NCBI GenBank assembly: GCA_022702545.1
Contig: JAHRBC010000001.1
Location: 9,300,001 to 9,364,000 of the forward strand
DNA from: Phycomyces nitens
Taxonomy: Eukaryota > Mucoromycota > Mucoromycetes > Mucorales > Phycomycetaceae
Reading direction: 5' to 3'
Length of the DNA: 64,000 bases
The stretch's first letter is position 1, and each line of letters starts with the position of its first letter. Made by a program: the position numbers and the translations under genes. Below are positions 24,631 through 36,567 of the stretch, in pieces. A model generated the notes under the pieces. It was not told the DNA's origin. It searched no databases and was given only the letters and a program-made list of their open reading frames with translations.

Positions 24631-24980
24631 ATTGCCAGCTCACGTACATATCATTAGAAAGAAAGAAAGAGAAAGATGGTACATTGGGGGCACTTGATTT
24701 CTGTGTATGTGTGTCTGTGTGTCTGTGTACCTGTTTCTTTATTATATAATCATTTACTCTCCTTGTTTTATATACACTCATATTATATCGCTGTGTGTTT
24801 TGTGGAGTTAGGAGAAGACGGAACTGCTATGTGAGGTGTAAGGAGTAGAATAGAATTAAAGCTAGATTGTTAGTTCTTGTGTGGATTCTATACAAAGCAA
24901 TTAGAAGAAAAGGGGTTTGATTATGGAGATCCGAGCAAGAGGTTCAAAGACCATTTATTTATTTATCTAGTATGTGAAAG
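24631..24980. other. Intergenic with GT microsatellite
   Basis: 350 bp. A (TGTGTC)-type tract lies at about 24705-24727. This region holds the PAM18 3' UTR and the promoter of the Prm10-like gene. Nothing else was seen. Confidence 0.4.
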
Positions 24981-26904
24981 ATGACGTCCAAAGAAGATGA
25001 GTTTGGTCAGTTGTAAGTTATTGACAAACAAGCCAGAGCGCTGGTCTGCTTCAACATTTATACGATTACTGTTTTTAACAAACTTTTGGCTTCATACCAA
25101 TCCTCCATCTCTTTATCCTTTTCCTTGTACACTTTATATGTTGGACCAAAGCCGTCTGGAGAGTAGATCTCTGGAGATTTCTCGCCACAGATCAGAGGAG
25201 CTTGCTTCACCTACCTATTCTACTGCTGCTTGTCTACCGGCCAGCATTGAGAAACATATCCGCCCGCCCAAATGGTCCCAGCTTTTCCGCCGCTGGTTAC
25301 TGCTATACCAAAACATCTCACCCAAAATAGAGTGTGCCAATTGCACTACCACCACTTGCCCTGTCCATCAAGAGTCTCTTCAACATCCAGAAGACATACC
25401 CACAACCACAACCACAACTCGCCAGATCGACGAAGAAGCCGCTGTTGGATCCATCGCTTTCAAGGCCCAGGATTTCCAAAAGAACAAGCAGATTATCATT
25501 CTCTTATGCCAATGCCTTATGCTCTATGGCGCACCTTGTCACCGCATAGTAGGTGTGAAGGGGGAGGGGGGGAGGGGGGGTCACAATTTCTCATCCTATT
25601 CTTCTTTTTGTTTTTTTGCACATATTTATGCCACTGTTTTATTTTCTTATCAGGAACAATCATTGAGTATCACTGCAGAATGTCTTGGGATGAATGCAAT
25701 ATTTGTCTTTATCCCAGGAGTGATGATGATCTGCTTTGATGGTCACCAATCACAGACAATCCTCGTCAAATGCACTCAGGGATTTGACATGGGAAAGCTT
25801 GCCAATGTCGATCGGATTGCCAATCAGATCCACAAGAATCAAATAAGCTCGGAAGAATGCTTGGAAAGACTCACGATTGTGCAGAAATCACCACCCACAT
25901 GGTGCTCCTGGGTAATGATCATAGCCTACGCGTTTAGTAGCCTATTGACTGTGCCGGTCATGTTCAATGGAAGGCCTGTGGACACTGCGGTGAGTGGTGC
26001 ACTTGGACTGATGGTTGGGCTATTGAATCTACTGGCAGACAAATATACATCCTATCGCAATATATTTGAAATATCCACGGCTATTTTGGTGGGATTTGTA
26101 GCAAAGGCCCTCAGTCCATGGATATGCTTTACCGGTGTAGCCTTGTCCGCGATGGCCATTCTGTTACCTGGATATGCACTGACAATGGCGATTGTAAGTA
26201 GTACGTTTAAATTATATGTATATGTATATATGCATATATGCAAATGGAAAGCAAGGGGCTGATATATTTGATTTGGTGTGTGGATATATTTATAATAGAT
26301 GGAGTTATCCGCCAAGCATATCATTACTGGCACGGTTCGCTTTGTATATTCGCTAATCTATGCACTGTTTATCGGCTATGGGCTTGAGATTGGGACGAGT
26401 CTATATGATGCTCTGGACCTGTCTTCCCCACCAGCAAACTTTGATATATGCACTGGATATGTCCCCCATTGGCTCAATCTAGCCCTGTTTCCACTAGTAG
26501 CAATCTGCATGGCTATCACACTGGGTGCGACCTTTCGACAATGGCCATGCATGGTCTTTAGTGCTGCAGTTGGCTTTGGAGTGTCTCTGATCACAAGCAA
26601 AGTGATCCCTAATTACCAGGTTGTAGGTACCATCAGTGCGTTTAGCGTTGGGATCTTTGGCAATCTTTACCTCAAAGTAACCGGTGATCTGGCATTGGTT
26701 CCTCTCTCCTGTGGAATCATTTCTTTGGTGCCTGGAAGTGTTGGGATCCAGGGCGCATACTTTCTGATTCGCCAAGACGATCAAGGCACTTCTTTTGCAA
26801 TTCAAATGGTAGTTGCCTCGCTTGGAATCGCAGTCGGCTTGTTTGCAGCCACCTTGATTGTCTATCCCAAAGGCCCCAAGCATTCCATTTACACAATCTA
26901 CTAG
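24981..26904 (+). CDS. Prm10-like ThrE-family membrane transporter
   Basis: Multi-pass membrane protein of the ThrE/DUF1212 family (fungal Prm10), related to bacterial threonine/serine exporters; its fungal substrate is unknown. Four exons: 24981-25012, 25152-25548, 25654-26193, 26299-26904, about 524 residues. After a hydrophilic N-terminus of about 130 residues comes the family signature, with GAPCHRIEQSLSITAECLG followed by FIPGVMMICF, then some nine to ten hydrophobic segments. The start at 24981 (MTSKEDEFGQ) was preferred to an ATG at 24997 because it splices cleanly (GTAAGT donor) and avoids an odd read-through. The second intron (105 nt, G-rich) is a multiple of three without stops, so unspliced RNA would still be open. 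Neighbours give no functional hint. Confidence 0.82.
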
Positions 26905-27114
26905 AGATTTGTCGTGCAAAGCATTTTTTGGAGGATCATTTTGGCCTTGATGATTTGGTTGTATAATGATGATTATATCCCAAGGGAATATATTTATATA
27001 ATAATAATAAATAATAATAATGATAATATTTTCTATCTCTTGCAAGTTCTTTTTTCTTTTTATATATATTTACATGGTTGGAAAGCAAAACAAAATAAAA
27101 AAAAAAGTCTAAAG

Positions 27115-28768
27115 TTATGCACCATCGCTATTAGCCATCTTCTTCTTCTTGCGAGCATTTCGCTTCTCTCCAAAATGTGAGTCATGGAGTTGCTATCAAA
27201 GACTGTTAGTATTCTATAGAAATTAGTTTGAGAATATTACCATGCTTGCCGACCGTTTTGCTGCCGTAACCTCATTGAGTTCCTCGACAATATCATTGTC
27301 TTCAATCTTGTATTCTTCCATCTTCTTGTTGATTCTTTCCTCAATGCTCTGGATAAGCTGCACATCTTTTTCAGACACAATCGACAGTGCTTTACCACCA
27401 CGACCTGCTCTGGCCGTACGACCCACACGATGGATATAGTCGGTGGGGTCTCGAGGGATATCATAATTCAATACCAACTCTACCGAAGGAATATCCAGAC
27501 CACGACTTCCTACATCGGTTGACACCAAGACCTTGATGACCTCTGCTCTAAATTTACCCAAAGAATCCAATCTTTGCTGTTGTGTCATTTCAGAATGTAG
27601 GGCTGTGCATCGGATCCCAAGCTCCTTTAACATGACTGTAATCAACTCTGCCGTTGTGCATCGGCCACAAAAGATAATCACAGATTTATCCACAAAGTCC
27701 TCGGCCCGTAATATATGAGCAAGATATACAGTCTTGACCTGAGAGGGCACAAACACATAGAGCTGCTCCAGAGTCGAGACAGTCGAGACATCCATTGAGC
27801 ACATGTGTACAAATGGCTTCTTTTTCTCATCTTCCTCGGCATCTCTCAAGGCCAGGATCGATTCTGTCATTGTGGCTGTGAACAAGAGAGTCTGGCGGTT
27901 CTTGGGAAGATGGGGTAAGATGTGGCCCAGATCTGGAGCAAAGGTGGGCGAGAGCAGGCGATCTGCTTCGTCCATCACTAGAAACTTTACGCGAGACAGA
28001 TTCACGGCTCCAGAACTACTTCTAATATGGTCTCTCAATCGACCAGGAGTAGCAATGATGATGTGGGGGCGTCTGGCCAATTCCAATGACTGCTTCATCA
28101 TGTCTAAGAGAATTTGGGTCAATTGGGATTCGTTTTGTAAAGTATATTTTTAATGTTTTAACTTGCCTAATCCACCTACAACCACGCACTCCTTTAACCC
28201 GATATTCTTTCCAAGGACCCTGAATTGTTCTGCAATCTGGAAAGCCAATTCTCTAAAAACATAAATAGTCAAGGGTCTATATATATATATTACCTGGTGC
28301 TGAACACCAAGTTGGATCAGGAGCTTCTCAATTACCTTGTAGGTGTCAGTACAAGACCAAAGACACCATATGGATCTTCTGACAGTTTTTGCAGCATTGG
28401 CAAAGCAAATGCAGCGGTTTTTCCTGAACCTGTCTTTGCACCACCAATTACATCCTTGCCTAATAAATGCATAATAAAACTAATGATTAACATATCAAAG
28501 AAATAATAAGCCCAGAATATCCCATGCTGTCAAATTATCCATGCCCACACAAATTCCCAGCAACCATACCTGCAAGAATAGGAGGAATACAAGCTCTCTG
28601 AATCTCGGTAGGTAACTTGATCTGCATTGATTTCAAGGTATCTGTGAGCCAATCGTCGACACCCAATTCACCAAATGTTGTATTTGGAGGTGCAATTTCA
28701 TTTTTTTTGGGCGCCTGTTTCTTGATAGAACTAGCGACTCTGCTGCCGAGAGTTCTGGATTCAGTCAT
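27115..28768 (-). CDS. DBP8: DEAD-box ATP-dependent RNA helicase Dbp8 (DDX49)
   Basis: Nucleolar RNA helicase needed for 18S rRNA production and 40S assembly. Five exons: 28768-28570, 28459-28336, 28252-28167, 28103-27241, 27192-27115, about 449 residues (yeast 431). Motifs in order: Q-motif region [25 protein letters not shown] (I), PTRELAFQI (Ia), [18 protein letters not shown] (II), FTATMT (III, T-A-T in place of S-A-T), [12 protein letters not shown] (V), [13 protein letters not shown] (VI), and a basic C-terminus. The intron at 28166 uses a GC donor (TTAG then GCAAGT); this gives the conserved VVVGGLDMM join. It is divergent from the PA2G4 gene with 239 bp between start codons. Confidence 0.93.
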
Positions 28769-29007
28769 TGGGACAAGTAATAGACTTTGCTCTGTATTTT
28801 TTTAAAAAAAGGAACAAAAAGTATGCTTCTTTCAAAAAAAGAAAAACTCCGTCTTGGCATTCAAAGACAAAGAGGGTGGCTTGTGACGGGCCAACGTCAC
28901 ATTTGACCGTTTTGACCACTCGAAAAAATTTCGCGTACCTCTTCCGCAGTCAAGGGCCAACTCATCGTCGACTCCCTTTTTCTTCTTTAAAAAAAAAGTT
29001 TTTTAAC

Positions 29008-30531
29008 ATGGCCGACAAAGCTCCCGAAGTTGATAACACCACCATTGCTGACTCCAACGTCATTGCCAAGTACAAGGATGCCGCCATCATCGCCAACGGT
29101 AATTATTTTTTTAAGAAATTAAATTTATATATACGTATATATACATATACGTATATATAAATTTTGAGGGGTAAAAAGAACAAGACAAACAAGTATCCGA
29201 CTCAACGCGACAATCGTCTTGTTTGTATTACAGCTGTCTTGGAAAAGGTCATCAAGTTGTGTGTTCCTGGTGCCAAGGTCCTCGATATCTGCATCCAAGG
29301 TGACAAGGAAATTGTTGAGGCTGTCAAGGGTATCTACAACAAGGGCAAGATCACCAAGGGTATTGGATTCCCCACTGCCATCTCCCTTAACAACTGCATT
29401 GCCCACTTTTCTCCTCTTGCCAGCGATCCCGAGGCTGAGATCACCTTGAAGGAAGGTGATGTTGCCAAGATGTAAGTATTGAAAGAATAAAGGAGGAATT
29501 GAGGTTGACAAATGGGACATGTTGTGTCAAAATCTATTTCTTCTTCTAGTCAGTTGGGTGCCCAGATCGATGGTTACTGCTCTTCCGTTGCCCACACTCT
29601 CGTTGTCGGTGCCACTGCTCAGAAGCCCGCCACTGGTGTCAAGGCTGATGTCATCCAGGCCGCCCACACTGCTCTTGAGGCTGTTGTCCGCATGATCCGC
29701 CCTGGTAACAAGGTAAATAATCTTTGATCCTCTTTTGAAAACGAGCGTGGGAAAGAATTGGATCTGATGCATGGAATTGGGACGCGTTTGTAGAACATGG
29801 AAGTTACCAAGGTTGTCGACAAGATTGCCGAGGCCTACAACACCAAGCCTGTCGAGGGCATGCTTAGCCACCAGCAGCTCAAGAATGTCACTGACGGCAA
29901 GAAGCAGATCATCATCAACCCCAGCGAGAACCACTTGCGCGACTTCCAGCGCATTGAGTTTGCTGAGAACGAGGTCTATGCTGTCGACATCTTGATCTCC
30001 AGTGGTGAGGGTAAGGTCCGTCAATTGGACTCTCGCACCACCATCTACAAGAAGACCGATGTCCGCTACTCTCTCAAGATGGCTGCTTCCCGCCATGTTC
30101 TCTCTGAGATCCAGTCCAAGGCTGGTTCCTTCCCCTTCTCCCTCCGTGATCTTGAGGATGAGCGCAAGGCTCGCATGGGTATTGTCGAGTGCGCCAAGCA
30201 CCAGACCGTCCTTCCCTACGACATTATGTACGAGCGTGAGGGTGCTGTTGTTGCCCAGTTCTTGACCACTCTTTTGGTCACCAAGAACGGTAACATCATG
30301 GTCACTGATCCTCGCTTCAATGCCGCTCTTGTCAAGTCCGACAAGGCTGTTAAGGATGAGGAGATCCTCAAGTTGCTCCAGACTCCCTTTGAGGTCCCCA
30401 CCAAGAAGGCCAAGAAGAACAAGAAGAAGGCCACTGATGCCGCTGCTGCTCCTGCCGCTGCTGCTCCTGCCGCTGCCGCTGCCGCTGCCGCCACCCCCGC
30501 TGCTGCCGCCCCTACTCCTGCCAAGAAGTAA
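29008..30531 (+). CDS. PA2G4/EBP1-type methionine-aminopeptidase-fold protein
   Basis: Ribosome- and RNA-associated protein with the fold of methionine aminopeptidase type 2 but no peptidase role; the fission-yeast relative is known as a curved-DNA-binding protein. Four exons: 29008-29098, 29234-29471, 29550-29712, 29794-30531, about 409 residues. Recognisable segments are KGIGFPTAISLNNCIAHFSP, KADVIQAAH, VEGMLSHQQLK, DILISSGEGK and ARMGIVECAKH. Where the active enzymes have two metal-binding aspartates the sequence reads KIQLGAQIDGYCSSVAHT, so both are replaced. The tail is Lys-rich then Ala/Pro-rich. Codon use is strongly biased to C-ending codons, like the citrate synthase gene, suggesting high expression. 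Confidence 0.92.
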
Positions 30532-30681
30532 AGAGATTGTTACTTGTTTTCTTTTATCCACTAAATAACAAATTCCCTTGTATCTAAAAAAAAATAAAAA
30601 TAAAAGCCAATTGGCTTGTAAAATTGTATGTTTTCTTTAAGAAGAAGAAAAAGATACAATAATGTTTATTGTATCTTTTTA

Positions 30682-32159
30682 TTAAGCATCTCTGCGAGAG
30701 AAGCCCATTGACCTTTATAAGTGTTAGTTTTCTTGTTGGAAACAAATTGGGAGGCCTTACATCTTTGAGCTATTAAAATTGGACAAAAATGCATCTTCGA
30801 GGGCAGATTGTGTTACAGAATCTGTGGGGAAAAACAAGATAAGCGATATATAATAATATTATTATTATTATCTAATTTATTGGCTTACCTGATAAATCAC
30901 TAAACGAAGATCCCACTGAATTCAGTGCACTTTCGCTCTCTTTTAGGTCATCAGACACAGTGGGAGAATTGGTAGTGCTGGTGTGTGGGAGATTTGGCAA
31001 TATACGAGATTGTCTATTCAATAATAAAGGCGCCTTGGCCAGCGTCTTTTCTGAAGTGCTTGCCAAGGATGTTGAAGGCTTCTCGACAAGGATACTCTTG
31101 GACATTGGAAGCAGGAAACTTGCGCCACTTTGCTTACGGGCAGGAAGAAATGCTGGTTCCAATTGGCGTCTCATGTTTTCAAAGTGCTGGCCGAATTGTT
31201 GGTTACCATCTTTCTCTTCTTCTTCTTCTTCATCATCATCATCTGTATCATCTGTGTCACCCGTATTCCTAAACGGCGCAGGTGTCTCTGGAGAGCCTGT
31301 TTCGAATTGAGACTTGCTTGATTGATGCTGGTCAGCAATCTGTGATGATTGGGTAAGCGAATAAAATGGTTTGCTGCCCTGGCTTGTGAAGCTCTTGTAG
31401 ACTGAGTCATCCATATTACGCCTTGCACTATCGCCCGTGATGCTGTCATACTCCCCTTGTGTACTTTTTGGTCCAATTCCCCTACGTGGCAAGATGTTTG
31501 ATAGCGTCGAGAGTATCATTGAATCAGCTGTCCAAAGTTAATGATCATCAATTCAAGTAAGACCCAAATAAACTCACTTTCATCAGCCAGCGTATCCACA
31601 GATCTATCCATATATCCCAAAGGCCTCTTGGCTTCCTTGTCACCCAAGGATCTCTTGTCGTCGCCCTCGATTGGACTCTTTTTCAAGAGCAGAGATGGGG
31701 CTAGGGACTGATTAGAAGATCCAATTGATTTACCAATCGATCGCCGGTTGGTGGATCTGGAGCTGGTTGTGGGGGTTGGAGTAACCTTGGCTTCCCCAAG
31801 ACGAAGTTGCTGGTGGATTCCTCTTAGCTGGGTTTCATAGATGAATGCAGCCTGGCGCACCACATACGATGTTGGGACACCAAGCTGGCCAGCAATAAGA
31901 CTCCCTTGGGGGGGAGTTTGGTTAAGTAATCAAAAGTCAAGGGTATCACTTACAATCCGTCTGTTTCTGGCTCATGTACGTCCACAACCTATGCTCCATC
32001 TCATCCGTCCAGATCACCTTTGGCAGTATTATTGATTCCTGCTGAATGAGTGTTTCTTTTGACATTAGGACTTACCGAAGGAGGTTCTTTGAATCCTGGG
32101 GGTCTCTTGCATGCCAGTCGAATAACGACATGCAATGGTGGTATTTCTCTTTCTTGCAT
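30682..32159 (-). CDS. ATG29: Autophagy-related protein Atg29-like
   Basis: In yeast, Atg29 joins Atg17 and Atg31 in the scaffold that starts autophagosome formation. Six exons: 32159-32076, 32017-31954, 31904-31578, 31527-30889, 30821-30761, 30712-30682, about 401 residues. The conserved domain is the N-terminal 85 residues: HVVIRLACKRPPGFKEPP, VIWTDEMEHRLW, DWSLIAGQLGVPTSYVVRQA and IYETQLRGIHQQLR, matching the Atg29 pattern of R-P...P-P...W...LW...DW..LA..L.VP..YL. The junctions chosen restore that order; shorter introns at the same places would be only 34-37 nt. The rest is Ser-rich and disordered with a run of acidic residues. The C-terminus ends in a short helix-like segment (SALEDAFLSNF). 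Assignment rests on the N-terminal domain. Confidence 0.8.
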
Positions 32160-33130
32160 AAGTATGATTATGTAATTATATATATATATATATATATATA
32201 AAGGTTTCTCAAAACCCCACTTTTATTGTATACATGCCAATATTATATAATCCCCAAAATTGAATCCAATCGATCACAATCCCCATAATTTCCACCCTAA
32301 ACACGTGACCAGTAATATGTGTTTCAATTTGAGATTGTATTGTCAAACATGTAATTTGGCGTTTTCTCAAAAATAATTGGCCAAATTAAATTACTCTATC
32401 TTTTAAGAAAAAAGTGTCTTTAAAACCTCTTGAAAAGAGTTCTAAAGATGCCCTGGGGAATAATAGTATCAGATATTTTATAAGGTGCATGAAAAATAAA
32501 TGACAGCTTATTTTCTCTACTTATTTGTGGGTGAAGATTTCACTACAAAAACTATGAGATTTTTTAGGGGTTTAATTATTTGGAGAAATAAGAACGATGT
32601 CCTCTCCAAGAGTGTATACATACCACTAAAGATATAATTGTCACTAAATATTCAGCAACCAAGGCTCCCTCTTGATCATTGGTAGGAATTATAATTTGAG
32701 GTTGAATGAACAAAAGCACCACCAATGAATTTTGTAGCAATAATTTGAAGCTTGAACTTATTGAATTTATCAATAGATAGCTTGCAAAACGGATCAATCT
32801 TCTCGGCGGGTTGGTAGAGACTTTTTTTTGTGCGACAGTTGCTGATGATATTTATAACTTTGTAATTTTCATTATTCAGTGTCATTGGCAGCGAAAGACG
32901 GATACCGTTAAACTGACACAACGTAAGCCAAGTTACTGATTGTATGGATTAACAAGAATACTAGTCGATGCATAATATAAGAGTATTTTTCTTTTTCTTT
33001 TTCTTTACTTTTTGATAGACAGAAACCAAAGCAAGAAAAGAGATATGAATACCATTCTATGTTTGACCTTTGATGTGAAGAGTAAATCAGAGCCAACTGT
33101 TGCCAGTCCTTTTTTTTGTTTGAGCTGTAT
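32160..33130. other. Intergenic with weak protein-like fragment
   Basis: Nearly 1 kb upstream of ATG29, with (AT)n at 32178-32200. The minus strand at 32676-32921 has an 82-codon open stretch of Lys/Asn/Ile-rich composition without family similarity that I recognise and without a convincing start or splice context. It lies next to a dispersed repeat copy and may be repeat-derived. Confidence 0.35.
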
Positions 33131-33350
33131 TATGCTTGTTAGCAAGTTTAATACATATATATATATATATTGGTTTGATTACTTTATTTAACAAGACCTG
33201 CTCCCAACCAATAAGATATTTAAAAAGTAGATTCTAATGATGTAAATTGTAATGTGTAAAGAGTAAAAGAAAGAAGCATTGACAACAAAGTATATCTTGA
33301 CCAATGCGTAAACGTGTGACTTGCTTTAGTATGTTTCAATTTCATGAAAA
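33131..33350. repeat. Dispersed repeat, copy A
   Basis: About 220 bp resembling 38160-38405 in the same orientation. Shared blocks include TTGTTAGCAAG near the left end, ACAA.(A)CCTGCTCCCAA-like and (C/G)ATTCTAAT(G)ATGTA(A/G)ATTGT(A/G)ATGTG in the middle, and TATTGACAAC-like near the right. Identity looks about two thirds with small gaps. The element type is unknown. Confidence 0.5.
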
Positions 33351-33680
33351 TCAGGATCCCCGGCAAGAAGTATAGTATTTTATCTTTTTTATTAAACAAA
33401 AAAAAGCTATTTCATAAAACTATAAAGCCGTAGGATGCGCATTAATCAATACCACGCCTATCCAAAACACGGCTTGGATTCTTTATCGCAAAAAGAAAGA
33501 CTCGAGCTCTTTGAAAATGATGTTTTAAAAAACACTTGCAAAAATAAATAAAATCAAAATGATTCAAATTCTGTCCCATGACCTTTTTATATTTGAGTGT
33601 ATTGAAAAGTTGAAAAATTTACAGCGGGAATGATCTATAGCATTTTTTTTGAAGATTTGAAGAGTTTGGGGTTGGGGCAT
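33351..33680. other. Intergenic, 3' region of citrate synthase
   Basis: AT-rich; likely the 3' UTR and terminator of the minus-strand citrate synthase gene. Nothing else was recognised. Confidence 0.4.
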
Positions 33681-35291
33681 TTAGTTCTTGGCGAACATCT
33701 TCTTGAGGTAGGCAGTGCTGTAAGACTTGGGGCGCTCGAGGGGCATACCGAGGGCACGATCCCAGATCAACTGAGAAGTGACACCGAGAGCACGGGAGAC
33801 ACCGAACAAGACGGTGTAGTAGTCCTGCTCCTTGAGACCGTAGTACTGCAACAAGACGCCGGAGTGGGCATCGACATTGGGCCAGGGGTTCTTGGTCTTA
33901 CCGTGCTCGGTCAAGACTCCGGGAATGATGTGGTAGAGCTTGGAGACGAGGCCGAAGAGGGGATCATCGGGCAAGTGCTTGAGAGCGAACTCACGCTGGG
34001 CAGTGTAGCGAGGATCAGTCTTGCGGAGGACGGCGTGACCGTAACCGGGAACGACCTGACCACCGTTGAGGGTATCCCAGAGGTACTTCTTGATCTCCTC
34101 CTCAGAGGCATCGACACCGACGGCCTCCTTGAGCTTCAAGGTCCAGCGGAGGACCTCCTGGTTGGCAAGACCGTGGAGGGGACCAGCCAAACCGTTGAGA
34201 CCAGCGGCGAAGGAAAGGTAAGGATCAGACAAAGCGGAACCGACCAAGTGAGTGCTGTACAATACATGTTAATGATACATATATATATATATATATATTT
34301 GGATACACCAATTACAATTAAAAAACTTACGTGTGAGCAGAGACGTTGCCACCCTCGTGGTCAGAGTGGATGGTGAGGTAAAGACGCATCAATTCAACAA
34401 AGTCCTTGTTGCTCTCGAAGCCCAAGAGCTTGGAGAAGTTGTAAGAGTAATCCTTGTCGGCATCAATGGAGGCCATCTTGCCGTCAGCGTAGACGTTGCG
34501 GTAGATGCGGGCAGCAACCTTGGGGAGCTTGGCAATCAAATCCATGGTGTCCTCAAAGGTGGTATCCCAGTACTTGGACTTGTGGATACCCTGGGAGTAG
34601 GCCTTGGCGAACTGGGAGTCGTGCTGGAGAGCGTTGACAGCGACAGAGAACTGAGACATGGGGTGGAGGGTCTTGGGGCAACGATCAATGATCTCCTCAA
34701 CGAACTCGGGGAGGTCAGAGCGGGCAGCCCACTCAGCAGACAAACCCTTGACCTGCTCGGGAGTAGGAACTTCACCAGTGACGAGCAACCAGAAGAGGGA
34801 CTCGGGGAGAGGCTCAGAGCCACCCTCAGCAGCAGGGAGGACATCCTGGCACTCGGGGATGGTGAGACCGCGGAAACGGATACCTTCCTCAGCATCGAGG
34901 ACGGAACCTTCCCAGACGAGACCCTTGATGCCGCGCATACCACCGTAGGCTTGGTCAACAGTGACCTCACCGAGGACCTTGTTGCCATACTCCTTCTTGA
35001 AAGCCTTGACTTCCTCCTGCTTCTGGGGGATGAGCTCGGCAAGACGCTCCTTCAAGGACTATAGGAAACGCGTGAGTATAAATGTTGTTTAGTAATGCTT
35101 ATTTGGCGTACCTGAGTCTTGGAGGCATAGGTGCGGGTGGCACCAATGGCAGTGGCGGGAGCAAAGCGGAAGGCAGCAGGGCGGGCAGCCTTTTGTGGAG
35201 AGAGAGAATGGGTTAGTATATGCCACCAACATCAAGGCAATTTTGTTTGCTGTACCTTGGAGAGCGAGGCAAAAGCACGAACGGAAGACAT
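33681..35291 (-). CDS. CIT1: Citrate synthase, mitochondrial
   Basis: Condenses acetyl-CoA and oxaloacetate to citrate, the entry step of the TCA cycle. Four exons: 35291-35256, 35189-35112, 35058-34331, 34254-33681, about 471 residues. The N-terminus ([20 protein letters not shown]) is an Arg/Ala/Ser-rich mitochondrial presequence ending near TYASKTQ. Catalytic residues are visible: His in NVSAHTTHL, His in the signature [13 protein letters not shown], and Asp in NVDAHSGV. Codon use is strongly C/G-ending, as in the PA2G4 gene, a sign of high expression. This bias also makes long antisense open frames that are not genes. The gene is divergent from the OHCU decarboxylase gene (684 bp between start codons). 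Confidence 0.97.
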
Positions 35292-35975
35292 GATAGTAAT
35301 GGAGTCGAACAAGAGAAAGGAAGGATAGACGATGGACAAAGGTTATATAAGAAAATACGAGCCGTGGCCGGTTAAACGATTCTGTCTTTGAAAATGCTGG
35401 TTTTGAATGCAGACTCTGGAGTAAATGGCAGGGAACAACATAATATGCGTTTGGCACAGGGGTGCGGGAAACAAGGGCTGGTTTCCATTTACTTTTGGCT
35501 GGAAACCACCCATGTCGCAAGCCACACTCTGCCAAATTGCTCTTTATGGATACTGATGTCACATCGATAATCAAAATGCAGTTGCTGTTTCCCCGCTGTC
35601 GTCAGACATGATCCAAGGACCGCAAAAGGCACACATGTGGTAGGCTTAACTTCTTGTTGGAAGCACAAGAATTTTCCTGGTCTTGATCAGATAAACAATC
35701 TCATCTTTATCCCTACTCATCTGTTCACTGGCCAGGATCCCCAGGTTTCTAGAAGCAGCGACGCGTTTTCCATATAAAGCAGCCAGTGTGTTCCTGATTG
35801 TTATATGATTTAACCGAAATAGCCGTTCTTTATCAAGATCCTCATTAAATGACAAACCAACCCTTTACTGTAACCTTCCTAAAATAGTATCCATAAAACT
35901 CCGTTAGTGACATCACAAAGATACCGAATACAATGACTTGCAACCTATACACTTGTCCCTTAATCTGTCTTTGTC
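35292..35975. promoter_or_regulatory. Divergent promoter region of CIT1 and the OHCU decarboxylase gene
   Basis: 684 bp between the two start codons. It holds the weak reading frame at 35646-35855 described separately. No specific factor site is claimed. Confidence 0.35.
35646..35855 (-). other. Possible small coding exon, unidentified
   Basis: A 69-codon open stretch with protein-like composition (for example LNHITIRNTLAALYG and DEIVYLIKTRKILVLP) ending in TAA. It lacks its own ATG, so it would need an upstream exon; ATG and splice-like sites lie at 35860-35920 but I found no model that joins cleanly. I recognise no family. It could be a remnant or a short gene inside the CIT1/OHCU intergenic region. 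Confidence 0.25.
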
Positions 35976-36567
35976 ATGAGTCTGTTACCAATCGACACCA
36001 TCAACACCGCCCCACCAAACGTGTTTCTGGAGGCTGTCAACACTCTATTTGAAGTCGCCCCACCTTTGGCCCAGAAACTCCTGGCTGCCCGGCCTTTTTC
36101 CAGCTATTCCCAGCTGATTGACTATGCAGAGGCCCTTTGTCTTGGATCTGGCTTTACTGAGCAGGAGAAGCTCGAGATCATCAATGCCCATCCTCGCATT
36201 GGAGAGAACAAGGCTACCTTGTCTGCCATGTCTCTCAAAGAACAGGGCTACACCCAATCTACCATTTCAGCTGCAGACCAGCAAGTAAACGACACTCTTG
36301 CCAAACTCAACAAGGTAAAGCGCGTCATAGCTATTGATCAATAGTTTATTAACAATTGACCATTGATTCCAAAAGGCATACGAAGACAAGTATGGCTTCA
36401 AGTTTGTCGTGTTTGTTGCTGGCCGTCCGCGGTCTGAAATCATTCCAGTAGTTCAGGAACGCATTGCAGCCAATGATCGGGCAAAGGAACTAGAGACTGG
36501 CCTGACAGATATGATGCTAATTGCACGCGACCGACTCAAGAAGTCCACAAATGAAAACAAGCTCTAG
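35976..36567 (+). CDS. 2-oxo-4-hydroxy-4-carboxy-5-ureidoimidazoline (OHCU) decarboxylase
   Basis: Third enzyme of the uric acid to S-allantoin route in purine breakdown; it decarboxylates OHCU to allantoin. Two exons, 35976-36314 and 36376-36567, about 176 residues, the usual size of the single-domain enzyme. The family core is visible: ARPFSSYSQLIDYAEAL, then INAHPRIGENK, whose His is the catalytic residue of the family, then YGFKFVVFVAGRPRSEI. The C-terminus ends in KL preceded by Asn (ENKL), which is not a clear peroxisomal signal. No uricase or HIU hydrolase gene is in the window, so there is no local cluster. Confidence 0.93.

Noticed and set aside
24997..25151. Start of the Prm10-like protein at 24997 with a hydrophobic N-terminus
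   Set aside because: The alternative ATG at 24981 with a GTAAGT donor at 25013 gives a cleaner hydrophilic N-terminus and joins in frame at 25152.
29527..30561. 344-codon open frame on the minus strand
   Set aside because: It lies antisense to the strongly codon-biased PA2G4 gene; Gly/Leu/Ser-rich composition is that expected from the complement of biased codons.
32041..32075. 34-37 nt ultrashort intron in ATG29
   Set aside because: A later acceptor (CCAAAG at 32018) gives a 58-nt intron and the conserved join PPS-VIWTDEMEHRLW.
34333..35064. 243-codon open frame on the plus strand
   Set aside because: Antisense shadow of citrate synthase exon 3, again caused by codon bias.
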